Source: an uncultured Eubacteriales bacterium
Lineage (GTDB): Bacteria; Bacillota; Clostridia; Oscillospirales; Acutalibacteraceae
Assembly: GCA_934647945.1 (NCBI GenBank)
Contig: CAKUFK010000008.1
Span: 45,743 to 109,742 of the forward strand
Reading direction: 5' to 3'
DNA: 64,000 bases
The notes beneath the pieces are model-generated. The model had not been told where the DNA came from. It made no database searches and saw nothing but the letters and a program-made list of their open reading frames with translations. Below, piece after piece: positions 33,978 through 42,520 of the stretch. The translations under genes and the position numbers were made by a program. Position 1 is the first letter of the stretch, and every line of letters starts with the position of its first letter.

Positions 33978-34669
33978 TTGAACACCTCCCGGAAATACGC
34001 GTCGAGCGATTTCCCCGCCTTTTCCCGCAGGGCGTCGGCACTGTCCGCCGCGATCAGACGGCCGTAATCCATCATGACCACGTCATCGAATATCCGCTCG
34101 ACGTCGTAGATCAGATGGGTGGACAGCAGCACGGTCGAATCCTCCGTATAGTTTTTGAGGATGATATCCAGAATCGAATCCCGGGCGGCCGGATCGATTC
34201 CGCTGAGCGGTTCGTCCAGGATGTACAGCTTCGCGGCCCGGGACATCACCAGGATCAGCTGCAGCTTTTCCTGCATCCCTTTGGACATGGTTTTCAGACG
34301 CATGGCGGGTTCGAGACGGAACTGCCGCAGCAGCTCTTCCGCTTTCTTCCGGTCAAAGTCCCGATAGAAATCCGCGAACATGGCGAGGGCATCCCGGGCC
34401 CTCATCCAGTCGCTAAGATAGGTTTTCTCCGGCAGATAGGATACGATCGATTTCGTGTACACCCCCGGGGCCTGCCCATCGATGCGGACCTCGCCCGCGT
34501 AATCGGTGATCAGTCCGGTGAGGATTTTGAACAGCGTGGTTTTCCCGCAGCCGTTCGGCCCCACGACACCGACGATCCTCCCACTGTCAACCGTCAAATG
34601 AAAATCCTGCAAAACCGGCCGGGCGTCATAGCGTTTGCCGATCCCCCGCAATTCTACAAGCTTGCTCAT
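33971..34669 (-). CDS. ABC transporter ATP-binding protein
   Basis: A 232-residue ATPase. Walker A GPNGCGKTT at about residue 38, signature variant LKTMSKGMQEKLQLIL (S-K-G-M in place of S-G-G-Q, common in YtrB-type proteins), Walker B LYILDEPLSGIDP, and switch histidine STHL. It overlaps the GntR gene by 4 bases and the permease gene by 7. Confidence 0.92.
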   Translation of the reverse strand: MSKLVELRGIGKRYDARPVLQDFHLTVDSGRIVGVVGPNGCGKTTLFKILTGLITDYAGEVRIDGQAPGVYTKSIVSYLPEKTYLSDWMRARDALAMFADFYRDFDRKKAEELLRQFRLEPAMRLKTMSKGMQEKLQLILVMSRAAKLYILDEPLSGIDPAARDSILDIILKNYTEDSTVLLSTHLIYDVERIFDDVVMMDYGRLIAADSADALREKAGKSLDAYFREVFKC

Positions 34670-35076
34670 GATTCTCCCTCTTTTCTCTCGTTGGTTCCGC
34701 TGTGGCCGCCGGTTCCTTCCAGTTCCCGCCGCAACAGGGGCAGGATCTCTTCCCGGTTGCAGCCCAGGCCTTCCATACGGGACAAAAACTCCCGCAGGAC
34801 GGCCCCCGCCAGGCTGTCGCGCAGCCGCAGGATATGGGCCTGGTCCTCGGTGACGAACCGGCCGGACGTCCGTTCGCTGTAGAGCAGGCCGTCCCGCTCC
34901 AGCTCAGCGAGTGCCCGCTGCATCGTGTTCGGGTTTACCCCGAATGCCAGCGCCAGCTCCCGCACGGCCGGGATCCGTTCTCCCGCCCGCCATTCTCCCG
35001 TGACGATCATCCGCTGGATTTTTTCAATGAGCTGGAGATAAATCGGCACGTTTGTGTCGTAAACCGTCTCTTGCAA
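34666..35076 (-). CDS. GntR-family repressor, YtrA type
   Basis: A 136-residue regulator. An N-terminal winged helix (IYLQLIEKIQRMIVTGEWRAGERIPAVRELALAFGVNPNTMQRALAELERDGLLYSERTSGRFV) is followed by a short helical dimer domain, the YtrA layout. It heads its own operon and most likely represses it through the 26-bp palindrome upstream. Confidence 0.92.
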   Translation of the reverse strand: MQETVYDTNVPIYLQLIEKIQRMIVTGEWRAGERIPAVRELALAFGVNPNTMQRALAELERDGLLYSERTSGRFVTEDQAHILRLRDSLAGAVLREFLSRMEGLGCNREEILPLLRRELEGTGGHSGTNERKEGES

Positions 35077-35092
35077 ACAGCCGCCCCCTCTC

Positions 35093-35118
35093 TATTGTAT
35101 TAAGCGCTTAATACAATA
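35093..35118. promoter_or_regulatory. Operator palindrome for the GntR repressor
   Basis: A perfect 26-bp palindrome, half site TATTGTATTAAGC and its complement. It begins 17 bases upstream of the GntR start and overlaps the -10 element, as expected for autorepression. Confidence 0.8.
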
Positions 35119-35143
35119 ATACATCTTTTTCTCCTTTTGTCAA
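35116..35143 (-). promoter_or_regulatory. Promoter of the GntR-ABC operon
   Basis: On the minus strand TTGACA (35138-35143), 16 bases, TATTAT (35116-35121); the -10 sits in the edge of the operator. Confidence 0.78.
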
Positions 35144-35469
35144 GAGTTTCACAAGAAAATTTCCGAATCTCGGTTGGCTCCTACCCCGTTTCTGTGTTAC
35201 TACCATATATTTTAAAAAATTATGTTGACATTTTTATTTATAAGGATTACAATAAAACAAAAATTAATAATTAAAATTTATAAATTTTTAATATTTAATT
35301 ATATTCACAAATCCGTCTGTTTTCTATTCAATCGTTTTTCGGCATACAGTCAGTACCCGGTTCTTTCTCTCCCATGGTGAGGGGACAGCCGGACTGAAAC
35401 GAACAAAAAGGGGAAACAGGGATCCATCCATCCGAATAGACACAAGGGACCATCTGGAAAGGAGCAGAC
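35144..35469. other. Very AT-rich intergenic region
   Basis: About 325 bases. The middle (35200-35310) is nearly all A and T, unlike anything else in the window, and contains the promoter at 35225-35253. The part from 35330 on returns to mixed composition. No gene seen. Confidence 0.5.
35225..35253 (+). promoter_or_regulatory. Strong promoter of the secreted-protein gene
   Basis: TTGACA (35225-35230), 17 bases, TACAAT (35248-35253), set in an A/T-rich UP-like environment. The leader to the start at 35470 is about 210 bases. Confidence 0.8.
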
Positions 35470-36255
35470 ATGAATAGAAAAAAGCTCAAAATCGTCAGCC
35501 TTCTCTCGGCGCTGACCCTGCTGGTCGGTGCCTCGGCCGGCGTGAACGCGGGAGCCGCCCCCCAGGAGGAGAACCGTCTCGCCGCGCCGCGTATTCCCGC
35601 CCGCGTCGTCTCCTCCGGCACCGTCACCATCGAACCCGTCGGGGAGCCCCGCGTGAAAGACGAATCCTGCGCCCTGCCCCCGGACACGGTGATCACTTCG
35701 GCTAACCTTACTCAAGTGTTTCGCTATTTGGGGCTAGATGAACAGACGATCCTTCCTTTGGATCAAACCGACAGTACGGAGACGCAAAGTATATCAACAG
35801 TTGGAGAACTTGAGTCTATTCTTATCAACATAGAAACTATACAATCTGCATATAGTATGAATGAACCTGAACTACAAATGGATAGAACGCCATCCATTTC
35901 TCCGCGTGGTATTGGTATGGGTTCCGGAAACATTCGATTATCTGATACAAATCAAATAAGTTCAACATACTCCCTCACATACTCTTGCTCCGCCAATTAT
36001 GACCGTGGCAAATGGACCCTAGTAACCGGCGGAGATGTCAGCATATCCGAGGGCTCTGTCGTAATTGGCACAAAGCATAAAATCGACAGCAAAGATTATA
36101 TCCACTGTCAAATATTGTCTGACCAAACCACCATCCGAATGGATTCCACCATTCATGTGGGAGCCTATATCGTCATTGCCGGTATCGGTCTGTTCCGCAC
36201 GAATAGTTCAAAAATAGAAGGAACCAATTACTGGTATATCCGGCATTATAAATAA
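35470..36255 (+). CDS. Secreted protein of unknown function, mosaic gene
   Basis: A 261-residue exported protein. The signal peptide is MNRKKLKIVSLLSALTLLVG with cleavage near AGVNAGA. Residues up to about 77 are coded with GC-rich codons like the neighbours; from about 35700 the codons turn AT-rich to the end. The C-terminal part has alternating beta-like stretches (YSLTYSCSANYDRGKWTLVTGGDVSISEGSVVIG) and ends with IVIAGIGLFRTNSSKIEGTNYWYIRHYK. SD AAAGGAG, 6 bases from the ATG. No family recognised. The composition break suggests a recombination joint or rapid exchange of the mature domain. Confidence 0.75.
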   Translation: MNRKKLKIVSLLSALTLLVGASAGVNAGAAPQEENRLAAPRIPARVVSSGTVTIEPVGEPRVKDESCALPPDTVITSANLTQVFRYLGLDEQTILPLDQTDSTETQSISTVGELESILINIETIQSAYSMNEPELQMDRTPSISPRGIGMGSGNIRLSDTNQISSTYSLTYSCSANYDRGKWTLVTGGDVSISEGSVVIGTKHKIDSKDYIHCQILSDQTTIRMDSTIHVGAYIVIAGIGLFRTNSSKIEGTNYWYIRHYK

Positions 36256-36301
36256 ATTTTTTGTCTTCATATTCGCCTGTAAAGCTGCGGGGAGGCTTAT
36301 T

Positions 36302-36442
36302 GTGCTTGAATTCATCAAAATGGTGCTGATCTCACTCTGTGTGATTGTGTTGATCATGCTCGGCATACGAAAGCTGTCCGACGTATGCGACTTGACCGGC
36401 CTTTTTCGCAAAGATAAATCCGGCCGCGGCAAACGCCGGTAG
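36302..36442 (+). CDS. 46-residue single-pass membrane protein
   Basis: GTG start with GGGGAGG 6 bases upstream. The peptide has a hydrophobic segment (FIKMVLISLCVIVLIMLGI) and a basic tail ending KDKSGRGKRR. It sits between the secreted-protein gene and a terminator, and could be cotranscribed with it. Unknown function. Confidence 0.55.
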   Translation: MLEFIKMVLISLCVIVLIMLGIRKLSDVCDLTGLFRKDKSGRGKRR

Positions 36443-36460
36443 AATCGCAGGCAACGATTT

Positions 36461-36488
36461 AAGGCGGGTAAGGGATCTTACCCGCCTT
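36461..36488 (+). terminator. Terminator
   Basis: AAGGCGGGTAAG / CTTACCCGCCTT with a 4-base loop, 18 bases after the small membrane protein gene. Confidence 0.8.
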
Positions 36489-36510
36489 CACGTATGGGAA
36501 CAGGTGTAAA

Positions 36511-37878
36511 ATGATGAAAAAAACGCCCGCATGGATCGCCATACTTTTCGTTTTGTTTCTGTCCGGCTGTTCCCTTTCCGGTTCACGTGAAAACGCACTT
36601 TTCACATACGCGAAAATCGAATCCCGGAAAAGCGAACAGCTCCATACATACGATTCCCCCTATACCCTGTACCTGAAAAATGCCGACGACACGTATACGA
36701 TGTTTGTGTTCGCGTCACCCGTCCAGTTTTCGGAAGGCGACGGACGCTATTCCCTGATCGATCCCACCCTCGTCGAATCCTCGAGAGAGGGGATCGCCTT
36801 TGAAAACAAGGCCAACGCCGTCAAGACCTCTTTCCCGGACAAAGCGGACGGCGCGTTCCGGATCGAGCGCGGCGAGACGTTTTTGGAACTCCGGTTCCGG
36901 GACGGCGCTCTTCCCGCCGAGCCGGCCAAAAAAGCGGCGGTGTCCACGTTCGCCGGGGAACCGGCCGACGCCGCCATCTATGAGCAGGAGGGCCGGAGCA
37001 TGGCGGTTTATCCGACCCGTACCGGTTTCCACCTCGAGGTCACCTGGGACGATGCCGCGAAGGCCGCGGACATCCCCGTGCAGATCACCTCCAGCGATAC
37101 CGTCCAGACCTACGGCGGAAACGGCACGCTGGTGTTCCGGAAAAACGGTCAAATCGGCGCCGTAATCACCCATCCGCTGCTTTTCTCTCCGGGAGAGGAA
37201 ACGCCGCGGTGGGATATCGCCGGGGGCATTCGGATCGAGGATTCGTCCCAGGGGTGCTTCACCTTCATCCTGCCGGAGGACAGGGCCCGGGAAGGGCCGC
37301 TGACCGCCCTCCTCTCCTTCGATCTTTACGAAAACAAGCTCCCCGACACCGGCGCCGTATCCGCTTATCCCGATACCAACGCCTATCTCAGCCCCGTCAG
37401 CCTGGTCGGCAGCCACGCGCAGTGGGGTACCGGCGTCCAGTATATCCGGTTCCGGCTGCAGTACTTTTGCAAGCTGAATCCGGAGGATATCCTCTCTGCC
37501 TCGTATCATTTGCGGGTCTTTTCCGGCAGCGGGCTCGAGGAGCTCGGCCTATATAAAATGGAAACAAACTGGTCCAGCACCGGCCTGACCTGGAACACCC
37601 GCCTGCCCCCGGGCGATCTGGCGGCCGAGGCCAGGCCCTCCGGAACCGGAGAGCTGGTATTCGACCTGACCGATTTTGCAAAGGCCTGTTTCGCCGACCC
37701 GACCTGGATGACGGAATCGAAGGGCTTGCTGCTCAAAGCCGCTTCTCCGGAGAGCGGATATGCGGTCTGCGCCTCTCACGATCATGCGCTTTATCCCCCC
37801 TATCTGCGGATCGAACTGCGGGATCTGCCGGAGGAGATTTATGTGCGGGACAATATCAACGAAGTCGAACCCTCTTGA
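36511..37878 (+). CDS. DNRLRE-domain lipoprotein
   Basis: A 455-residue lipoprotein; the signal peptide ends in the lipobox LSGCS (Cys20). Residues about 30-270 form a beta-rich domain of unknown type. Residues about 285-440 match the DNRLRE module: an opening TNAYLSPVSLVGSHAQWGTG, IRFRLQYF, a middle NWSSTGLTWNTRLP, and ELVFDLTDFAKA. In other proteins this module is an extracellular beta-sandwich attached to repeat or carbohydrate-active domains. No enzyme motif is seen. The hairpin at 37867 ends the unit. Confidence 0.8.
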   Translation: MMKKTPAWIAILFVLFLSGCSLSGSRENALFTYAKIESRKSEQLHTYDSPYTLYLKNADDTYTMFVFASPVQFSEGDGRYSLIDPTLVESSREGIAFENKANAVKTSFPDKADGAFRIERGETFLELRFRDGALPAEPAKKAAVSTFAGEPADAAIYEQEGRSMAVYPTRTGFHLEVTWDDAAKAADIPVQITSSDTVQTYGGNGTLVFRKNGQIGAVITHPLLFSPGEETPRWDIAGGIRIEDSSQGCFTFILPEDRAREGPLTALLSFDLYENKLPDTGAVSAYPDTNAYLSPVSLVGSHAQWGTGVQYIRFRLQYFCKLNPEDILSASYHLRVFSGSGLEELGLYKMETNWSSTGLTWNTRLPPGDLAAEARPSGTGELVFDLTDFAKACFADPTWMTESKGLLLKAASPESGYAVCASHDHALYPPYLRIELRDLPEEIYVRDNINEVEPS

Positions 37879-37902
37879 AACTCATAGGAGGGTTCCGCTT
37901 TT
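37867..37902 (+). terminator. Terminator overlapping the DNRLRE gene end
   Basis: GAACCCTC / GAGGGTTC with a T run; the 5' arm lies within the last codons of the gene. Confidence 0.75.
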
Positions 37903-38231
37903 TGCCTTTCGGGCCCCTTTTCCCCGGCAGCCTGTGTCCGGCGAGGCCTGCGTTTCAGGCAGCCAGAAAACGCCGTGCAGAGGGATAAAGGGCGGCGAGG
38001 GCGCCTATCCGGTGACGACGACCGCTTTTGAGCTGAGGATGAAGTCTCTCGATACGTCCGCACGCCACCTTCGTCTTTCGCCGACCCGAAACTGGGACCT
38101 TGGCCATAGGTGCGGACGATTGCGGCACTGTGCCGGTGGGAAGAAAAGGCCGTGCGGGGTATCCGGGATTTTCCAATGGAGGATCCTACCCTGCGGTTTG
38201 ATCCGTTCCGGTATCTGCAAGATCACCGGAC
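37903..38231. other. Intergenic, nothing recognised
   Basis: About 330 bases of ordinary composition between two terminators. Short frames on both strands lack an SD and family resemblance. Confidence 0.4.
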
Positions 38232-38277
38232 AAAAACACCGAGGGTGAAAGCTGTGGCTTTCACCCTCGGTGTTTTT
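38232..38277. terminator. Terminator of feoAB
   Basis: A 21-bp stem AAAAACACCGAGGGTGAAAGC and complement with a 4-base loop, A/T runs at both ends, 24 bases past the feoB stop on the minus strand. Confidence 0.9.
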
Positions 38278-38300
38278 CCGCTGTATATAAATGGCCCCTC

Positions 38301-40472
38301 TCAGAACAACCCCGCAATATTGAACGCCAGGGTGCCGAACTGATACACGATAAAAGAGGCCACCCAGGCCACGCCGGTCTGGAACGCGACTGTCCCAATC
38401 GCCCATTTCCAGGAATTCATCTCCCGCCGCATGGCTGAAAACGCGGCGACACAGGGCATGTACAGGAGCACGAACACCATAAAGGACAGGGCGGCCACCG
38501 GAGTGGCGAACACCTCCTGGAGCACCGCCGTCATCTCCATGCCGGTGGGCAGATAGAGGATCGTCAGGGTTCCCACCACCGCTTCCTTAGCGACGAAGCC
38601 CGACACGAGCGCGACCGAGGCCTGCCAGAATCCAAAGCCGAGAGGCGCGAAAACGGGCGCGATGGTTTTGCCGATGGCCGCGAGGATACTGTCCCCGGTT
38701 TGGTCGGGCGGCAGCATCCGGAGGCCGGGACTGAAAGACTGCAAAAACCAGATCACCACCGACGCGGCGAGGAGGATCGTCCCCGCCCGTACGGCGAAAT
38801 CCTTGATCCGCTCATACAGGTGCCGCCACAGCGTCTTGAGCGTGGGCAGGCGGTAAGGCGGCAGCTCCATGACGAACGGCGCATGCCCGCCTTTGAGGAC
38901 CGTTTTTTTCAGAAACATGGCACAGACGATGGCCACAATCAGCCCAGCCGCGTAAATCCCAAAAACCACCAACCCCTTATAGGCGGGGAAAAACGCGGCG
39001 ATGAACAGCCCATAGACCGGCATCTTGGCCGAGCAGGACATGAACGGCGTCAGCATCATGGTCATGCGGCGGTCCCGCTCGTTTTCCAGCGTTCTGGCCG
39101 CCATAATAGCCGGGACCGAGCAGCCGAACCCCATGAGCATGGGGACAAACGAGCGGCCAGACAGGCCGGTTTTATGTAGCAGCTTATCCATGATGAAAGC
39201 GGCGCGGGCCATATATCCGCTGTCCTCCAGGATGGACAGGAACAAAAACAGCAGCAGGATCTGGGGAAAGAAGGAAACGATCGAGCCGACGCCTTTGATC
39301 ACCCCGTCGCAGACCAGGCTGACCGCCCATCCCGACGCGTGCACACTCTCGAGACCGGCCCGCACAAAGGGTGTGAAGCGGTCGGTGATCAGCGCGTCCA
39401 GTCCTTCCGTCATCCAGCTTCCGAGGGGCCCGAAGGTGATGAAGAACACCAGGGCCATGACGCCGACAAACAGGGGCAGGGCCAGATATTTGTTGGTGAC
39501 GACCGCGTCCACCTTGTCCGACAGAGTCAGTTCCCCCGGTGCTTTCAGGCGGGTGACGCATTCCTCGCAGATCTTGCAGATGAAGCGGTATTTCTGGTCC
39601 GCTATAATCATGTCCCGTTCCCCGTAGTGGCTTTCCAGGGAGCGTACGATCTCGTCGATCAGGTGCGCCTCGCCGTCGCTGAGCTCGAGCGCCTCAATGG
39701 TGGGGGTATCGTCATCGATCAGCTTGACCGCCGACCAGCGCAAGGCCATCCCTTTTTCCATACACTTGGGCTCGATAATGTCCTCGATGCGGAGGATCGC
39801 CTCGAGAACCCGGCCGGTATAAATTTCGTCGATCACATAGGTGGAACGGTATTCGCTGCCATGATGTTCCCGCCGTTCATGCAGCTGGTGGCTGATATAG
39901 GGATTCATCCCGTACTTGTCGTTGATCCGTTCCGCCAGGCGCTGTTCGTCAAAGGGGGCGAGCACGGCGCCCGCCTGGTTTTCGCCGGTATGGTGGGCCC
40001 GGTCGATCAATTCCTTGATCCCCCGTCCCCGGCTGGCCGCCACCGGGATGACCGGGATACCCAGATGGTGTTCAAGCTTCTGCACATCGATCTCTATCCC
40101 CCGGCTCTTCAGCATATCCATCATATTCAGAGCGATCACCATGGGCCGCCCCAACTCCGCGAGCTGAAGGGTGAGATACAGGTTCCGTTCAATATTGGTG
40201 GCGTCCACCACGTCCACGATCACGTCCGGGTTATCGTTGATGACGAAATTCCGCGTGACCATTTCCTCCGCCGAATAGGGAGAGAGGGAATAGATGCCCG
40301 GGAGATCCACCACGGTAACATCTTCTCCATGGGTTTTCAGGCGTCCCTCCTTCTTTTCCACCGTCACACCCGGCCAGTTACCTACATACTGGTTGGAGCC
40401 GGTCAGCTCATTGAACAGCGTAGTTTTTCCGCAATTTGGGTTTCCGGCCAGCGCATATACGTGTTTGCTCAT
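38301..40472 (-). CDS. feoB: Ferrous iron transporter B
   Basis: A 723-residue inner-membrane Fe(II) transporter. The N-terminal G domain has G1 AGNPNCGKTT, G2/G3 VVDLPGIYSLSPYS, G4 ALNMMDM and G5 VAASRGRG. A guanine-dissociation-inhibitor-like domain follows to about residue 270. The membrane part carries the two Gate motifs, including GFGCSVPAIMAARTLE and VLLYMPCVAAFSAMRRE. It lies 43 bases after feoA. A missing feoC is normal for Clostridia. Confidence 0.97.
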   Translation of the reverse strand: MSKHVYALAGNPNCGKTTLFNELTGSNQYVGNWPGVTVEKKEGRLKTHGEDVTVVDLPGIYSLSPYSAEEMVTRNFVINDNPDVIVDVVDATNIERNLYLTLQLAELGRPMVIALNMMDMLKSRGIEIDVQKLEHHLGIPVIPVAASRGRGIKELIDRAHHTGENQAGAVLAPFDEQRLAERINDKYGMNPYISHQLHERREHHGSEYRSTYVIDEIYTGRVLEAILRIEDIIEPKCMEKGMALRWSAVKLIDDDTPTIEALELSDGEAHLIDEIVRSLESHYGERDMIIADQKYRFICKICEECVTRLKAPGELTLSDKVDAVVTNKYLALPLFVGVMALVFFITFGPLGSWMTEGLDALITDRFTPFVRAGLESVHASGWAVSLVCDGVIKGVGSIVSFFPQILLLFLFLSILEDSGYMARAAFIMDKLLHKTGLSGRSFVPMLMGFGCSVPAIMAARTLENERDRRMTMMLTPFMSCSAKMPVYGLFIAAFFPAYKGLVVFGIYAAGLIVAIVCAMFLKKTVLKGGHAPFVMELPPYRLPTLKTLWRHLYERIKDFAVRAGTILLAASVVIWFLQSFSPGLRMLPPDQTGDSILAAIGKTIAPVFAPLGFGFWQASVALVSGFVAKEAVVGTLTILYLPTGMEMTAVLQEVFATPVAALSFMVFVLLYMPCVAAFSAMRREMNSWKWAIGTVAFQTGVAWVASFIVYQFGTLAFNIAGLF

Positions 40473-40515
40473 TGTTATCGAGGCCTCTCTTTTGGTAATA
40501 TCGTATTACGCTGTT

Positions 40516-40764
40516 TCATATCCGGGGCGACGTTTCCTGTATTTCCACCGTGATTTCCCTGGCCTCCGACCGTCGGATGCTCAGCTCATATCCCCGCACG
40601 TTGATTTCCAGCGGATCGCCCATCGGCGCCGCCTTACGCAGGATCACCGTCGCACCGGGAGTGATTCCCATATCGATGATCCGGCGGCGAAGCGCACCCG
40701 CACAGCCGAGCCCCGTCACCACGGCCGTTTCTCCTATGGCCATGTCATTTACCGTTTTTTTCAA
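40516..40764 (-). CDS. feoA: Ferrous iron transport protein A
   Basis: An 82-residue SH3-like protein, MKKTVNDMAIGETAVVTGLGCAGALRRRIIDMGITPGATVILRKAAPMGDPLEINVRGYELSIRR. It helps FeoB at the membrane. The start is the TTG at 40764 with GGGGGAATTGCT upstream. First gene of feoAB. Confidence 0.92.
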   Translation of the reverse strand: MKKTVNDMAIGETAVVTGLGCAGALRRRIIDMGITPGATVILRKAAPMGDPLEINVRGYELSIRRSEAREITVEIQETSPRI

Positions 40765-40935
40765 AGCAATTCCCCCGTTTTTGCCACCGTTTATATATAT
40801 AAAGTTTAGCACAAGGGCCATAACACGTCAACGCGAAAAACAACACCTTTTGACCCTTTTGTACCATCGGTAAGTTCCCCAAATCCCATTCGAAATTTTT
40901 TCACAATATTCCACAACTTTTCACAAGGCGAAATG

Positions 40936-40964
40936 TTGACAAAAAATACATTTTTTGGTATTAT
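40936..40964 (+). promoter_or_regulatory. Promoter of the AbrB gene
   Basis: TTGACA (40936-40941), 17 bases, TATTAT (40959-40964). Confidence 0.85.
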
Positions 40965-41017
40965 TGGTCTGGAAAGGAAGAAAACCGACAAACCCCGACA
41001 AAAAGGAGGAATCCGCC

Positions 41018-41272
41018 TTGAAATCCACCGGTATCGTCCGCAAAATCGATGACCTCGGCCGTATCGTCCTGCCCATTGAACTGCGCCGCACACTCGAGGT
41101 CAGCGAACGGGATCCACTCGAAATCTTTATTGAGGATAACACCATCATTCTCAAGAAGTATCAGCCGGCCTGTATCTTCTGCGGCAACGCAAAGGATGTC
41201 GTCACCTATAAGGGACGCAATATCTGTCCGGCCTGTATCGAGGAAATCTCGAAGAAGCTGGGCGACGAATAA
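41018..41272 (+). CDS. AbrB/SpoVT-family regulator with zinc-ribbon tail
   Basis: An 84-residue transition-state-type regulator. Residues 1-48 form the swapped-hairpin AbrB domain (MKSTGIVRKIDDLGRIVLPIELRRTLEV). Residues 53-76 hold CIFCGNAKDVVTYKGRNICPAC, two CxxC knuckles. The start is the TTG with AAAGGAGG 8 bases upstream. This tail is common in clostridial homologues. Such proteins repress stationary-phase and sporulation genes. Confidence 0.9.
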   Translation: MKSTGIVRKIDDLGRIVLPIELRRTLEVSERDPLEIFIEDNTIILKKYQPACIFCGNAKDVVTYKGRNICPACIEEISKKLGDE

Positions 41273-41284
41273 GTCGCAAATTGC

Positions 41285-41323
41285 AAAAACCTCCGTCAGT
41301 CTTGCCGATGACGGAGGTTTTTT
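41285..41323 (+). terminator. Terminator of the AbrB gene
   Basis: AAAAACCTCCGTCA / TGACGGAGGTTTTT with a 10-base loop. Confidence 0.9.
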
Positions 41324-41397
41324 CTTTTTTGGGGTATCCCACACGCTTTTTGACATCCGATCCGGAACCGGCCGTCATCTTCTATTGAAGCCTGCCC

Positions 41398-41439
41398 AAT
41401 GGAAGAAGCCTGTCCCCAAGAGGGCAGGCTTCTTCCATT
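41398..41439. terminator. Terminator at the distal end of the CRISPR array
   Basis: AATGGAAGAAGCCTGTCCC and complement GGGCAGGCTTCTTCCATT (one G-T type offset), about 100 bases beyond the last repeat on the minus strand; it may stop array transcription. Confidence 0.65.
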
Positions 41440-41537
41440 AAACGGCCTCTTCGTCAACGGAGCTGCTTTGCGGCCCGGCGGACTGGTGCTCCCCGTGGGG
41501 AGTACCAAGACGTGTCGCTTCTCTGAATATTGACTTT

Positions 41538-42315
41538 ATTTCTATCCACACTCCCCTCGCGGGGAGCGACAAGCAATGAGGGGATTTTCAATAATCATGG
41601 TGAATTTCTATCCACGCTCCCCTCGCGGGGAGCGACACCATTTTTGACAAAAAAAGAGGGATGTAAAATATTTCTATCCACGCTCCCCTCGCGGGGAGCG
41701 ACAAAAGGCTTTCAACTAGGCGTTCGATTAATGATGATTTCTATCCACGCTCCCCTCGCGGGGAGCGACAGGGCCCGCAGCCGTTCGGCCACCGACTCAC
41801 AGAATTTCTATCCACGCTCCCCTCGCGGGGAGCGACTATCACCACATCCCACAAACGAGCAAAGACACTGCTTATTTCTATCCACGCTCCCCTCGCGGGG
41901 AGCGACAATCCGAGGTCAGCAAATCCGGAAAAGTCTCCGGTATTTCTATCCACGCTCCCCTCGCGGGGAGCGACATTTTTAGACATTACAACTTGCCAAG
42001 AGGCAAAAATTTCTATCCACGCTCCCCTCGCGGGGAGCGACTTTTGCTAGAAATCGATGGTAAGATATATCACAACATTTCTATCCACGCTCCCCTCGCG
42101 GGGAGCGACGCCTCCGAGATAAACTCGACTTTTGCGTTTCCCGAAATTTCTATCCACGCTCCCCTCGCGGGGAGCGACTTGACGGCAAACAGTAGGGACG
42201 TGGCAGAGCATTTTATTTCTATCCACGCTCCCCTCGCGGGGAGCGACATGCGGCGAATTTGTAGTCGATGATGATAAGGAGTATTTCTATCCACGCTCCC
42301 CTCGCGGGGAGCGAC
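41538..42315 (-). CRISPR. Type I-C CRISPR array, 12 repeats and 11 spacers
   Basis: The 33-base repeat begins GTCGCTCCCCGCG and ends GTGGATAGAAAT on the minus strand, a close match to classical I-C repeats, with an internal CTCCCC-GCGA-GGGGAG hairpin. Repeats start on the plus strand at 41538, 41604, 41670, 41737, 41804, 41874, 41942, 42009, 42077, 42146, 42215 and 42283. Spacers are 33, 33, 34, 34, 37, 35, 34, 35, 36, 36 and 35 bases. The copy at 41538 has one base change (CCACACTCC), which marks the old, leader-distal end. New spacers enter at 42315, next to cas2. Confidence 0.98.
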
Positions 42316-42520
42316 AGCAAAAACAAATAAACCTCTCACCTATTTTTGCATGGAAATGACAAAACTGTCAGTCCCATTACTGTATAAACGATAAATCCAC
42401 GCTATTCCATATATAAAAATGCCCATATTCAGAGATACACGGGGTGCGAAGCTTCCTGTCTTTTTCTGTCTGCTTATATGTCGCACAGAATAGAAAACAT
42501 ATGCGTCGAATTGGCAGGGC
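42316..42520 (-). promoter_or_regulatory. CRISPR leader
   Basis: About 200 AT-rich bases between cas2 and the youngest repeat, transcribed toward the array on the minus strand. It contains a 9-base piece identical to the repeat interior (ATCCACGCT on the plus strand at 42395-42403). A TTTATAC-like -10 lies around 42380. Confidence 0.75.

Noticed and set aside
40955..41017. An N-terminal extension of the AbrB protein
   Set aside because: It would include the -10 element, and the TTG at 41018 has an excellent ribosome-binding site and gives the family start.
41018..41272. Zinc-ribbon tail on the AbrB regulator as a novel fusion
   Set aside because: From family knowledge this tail is common in clostridial AbrB/SpoVT-like proteins.
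41530..42339. Open frames with repeated FYPRSPRGER or SLPARGAW units
   Set aside because: They are translations of the CRISPR repeats and spacers, not genes.
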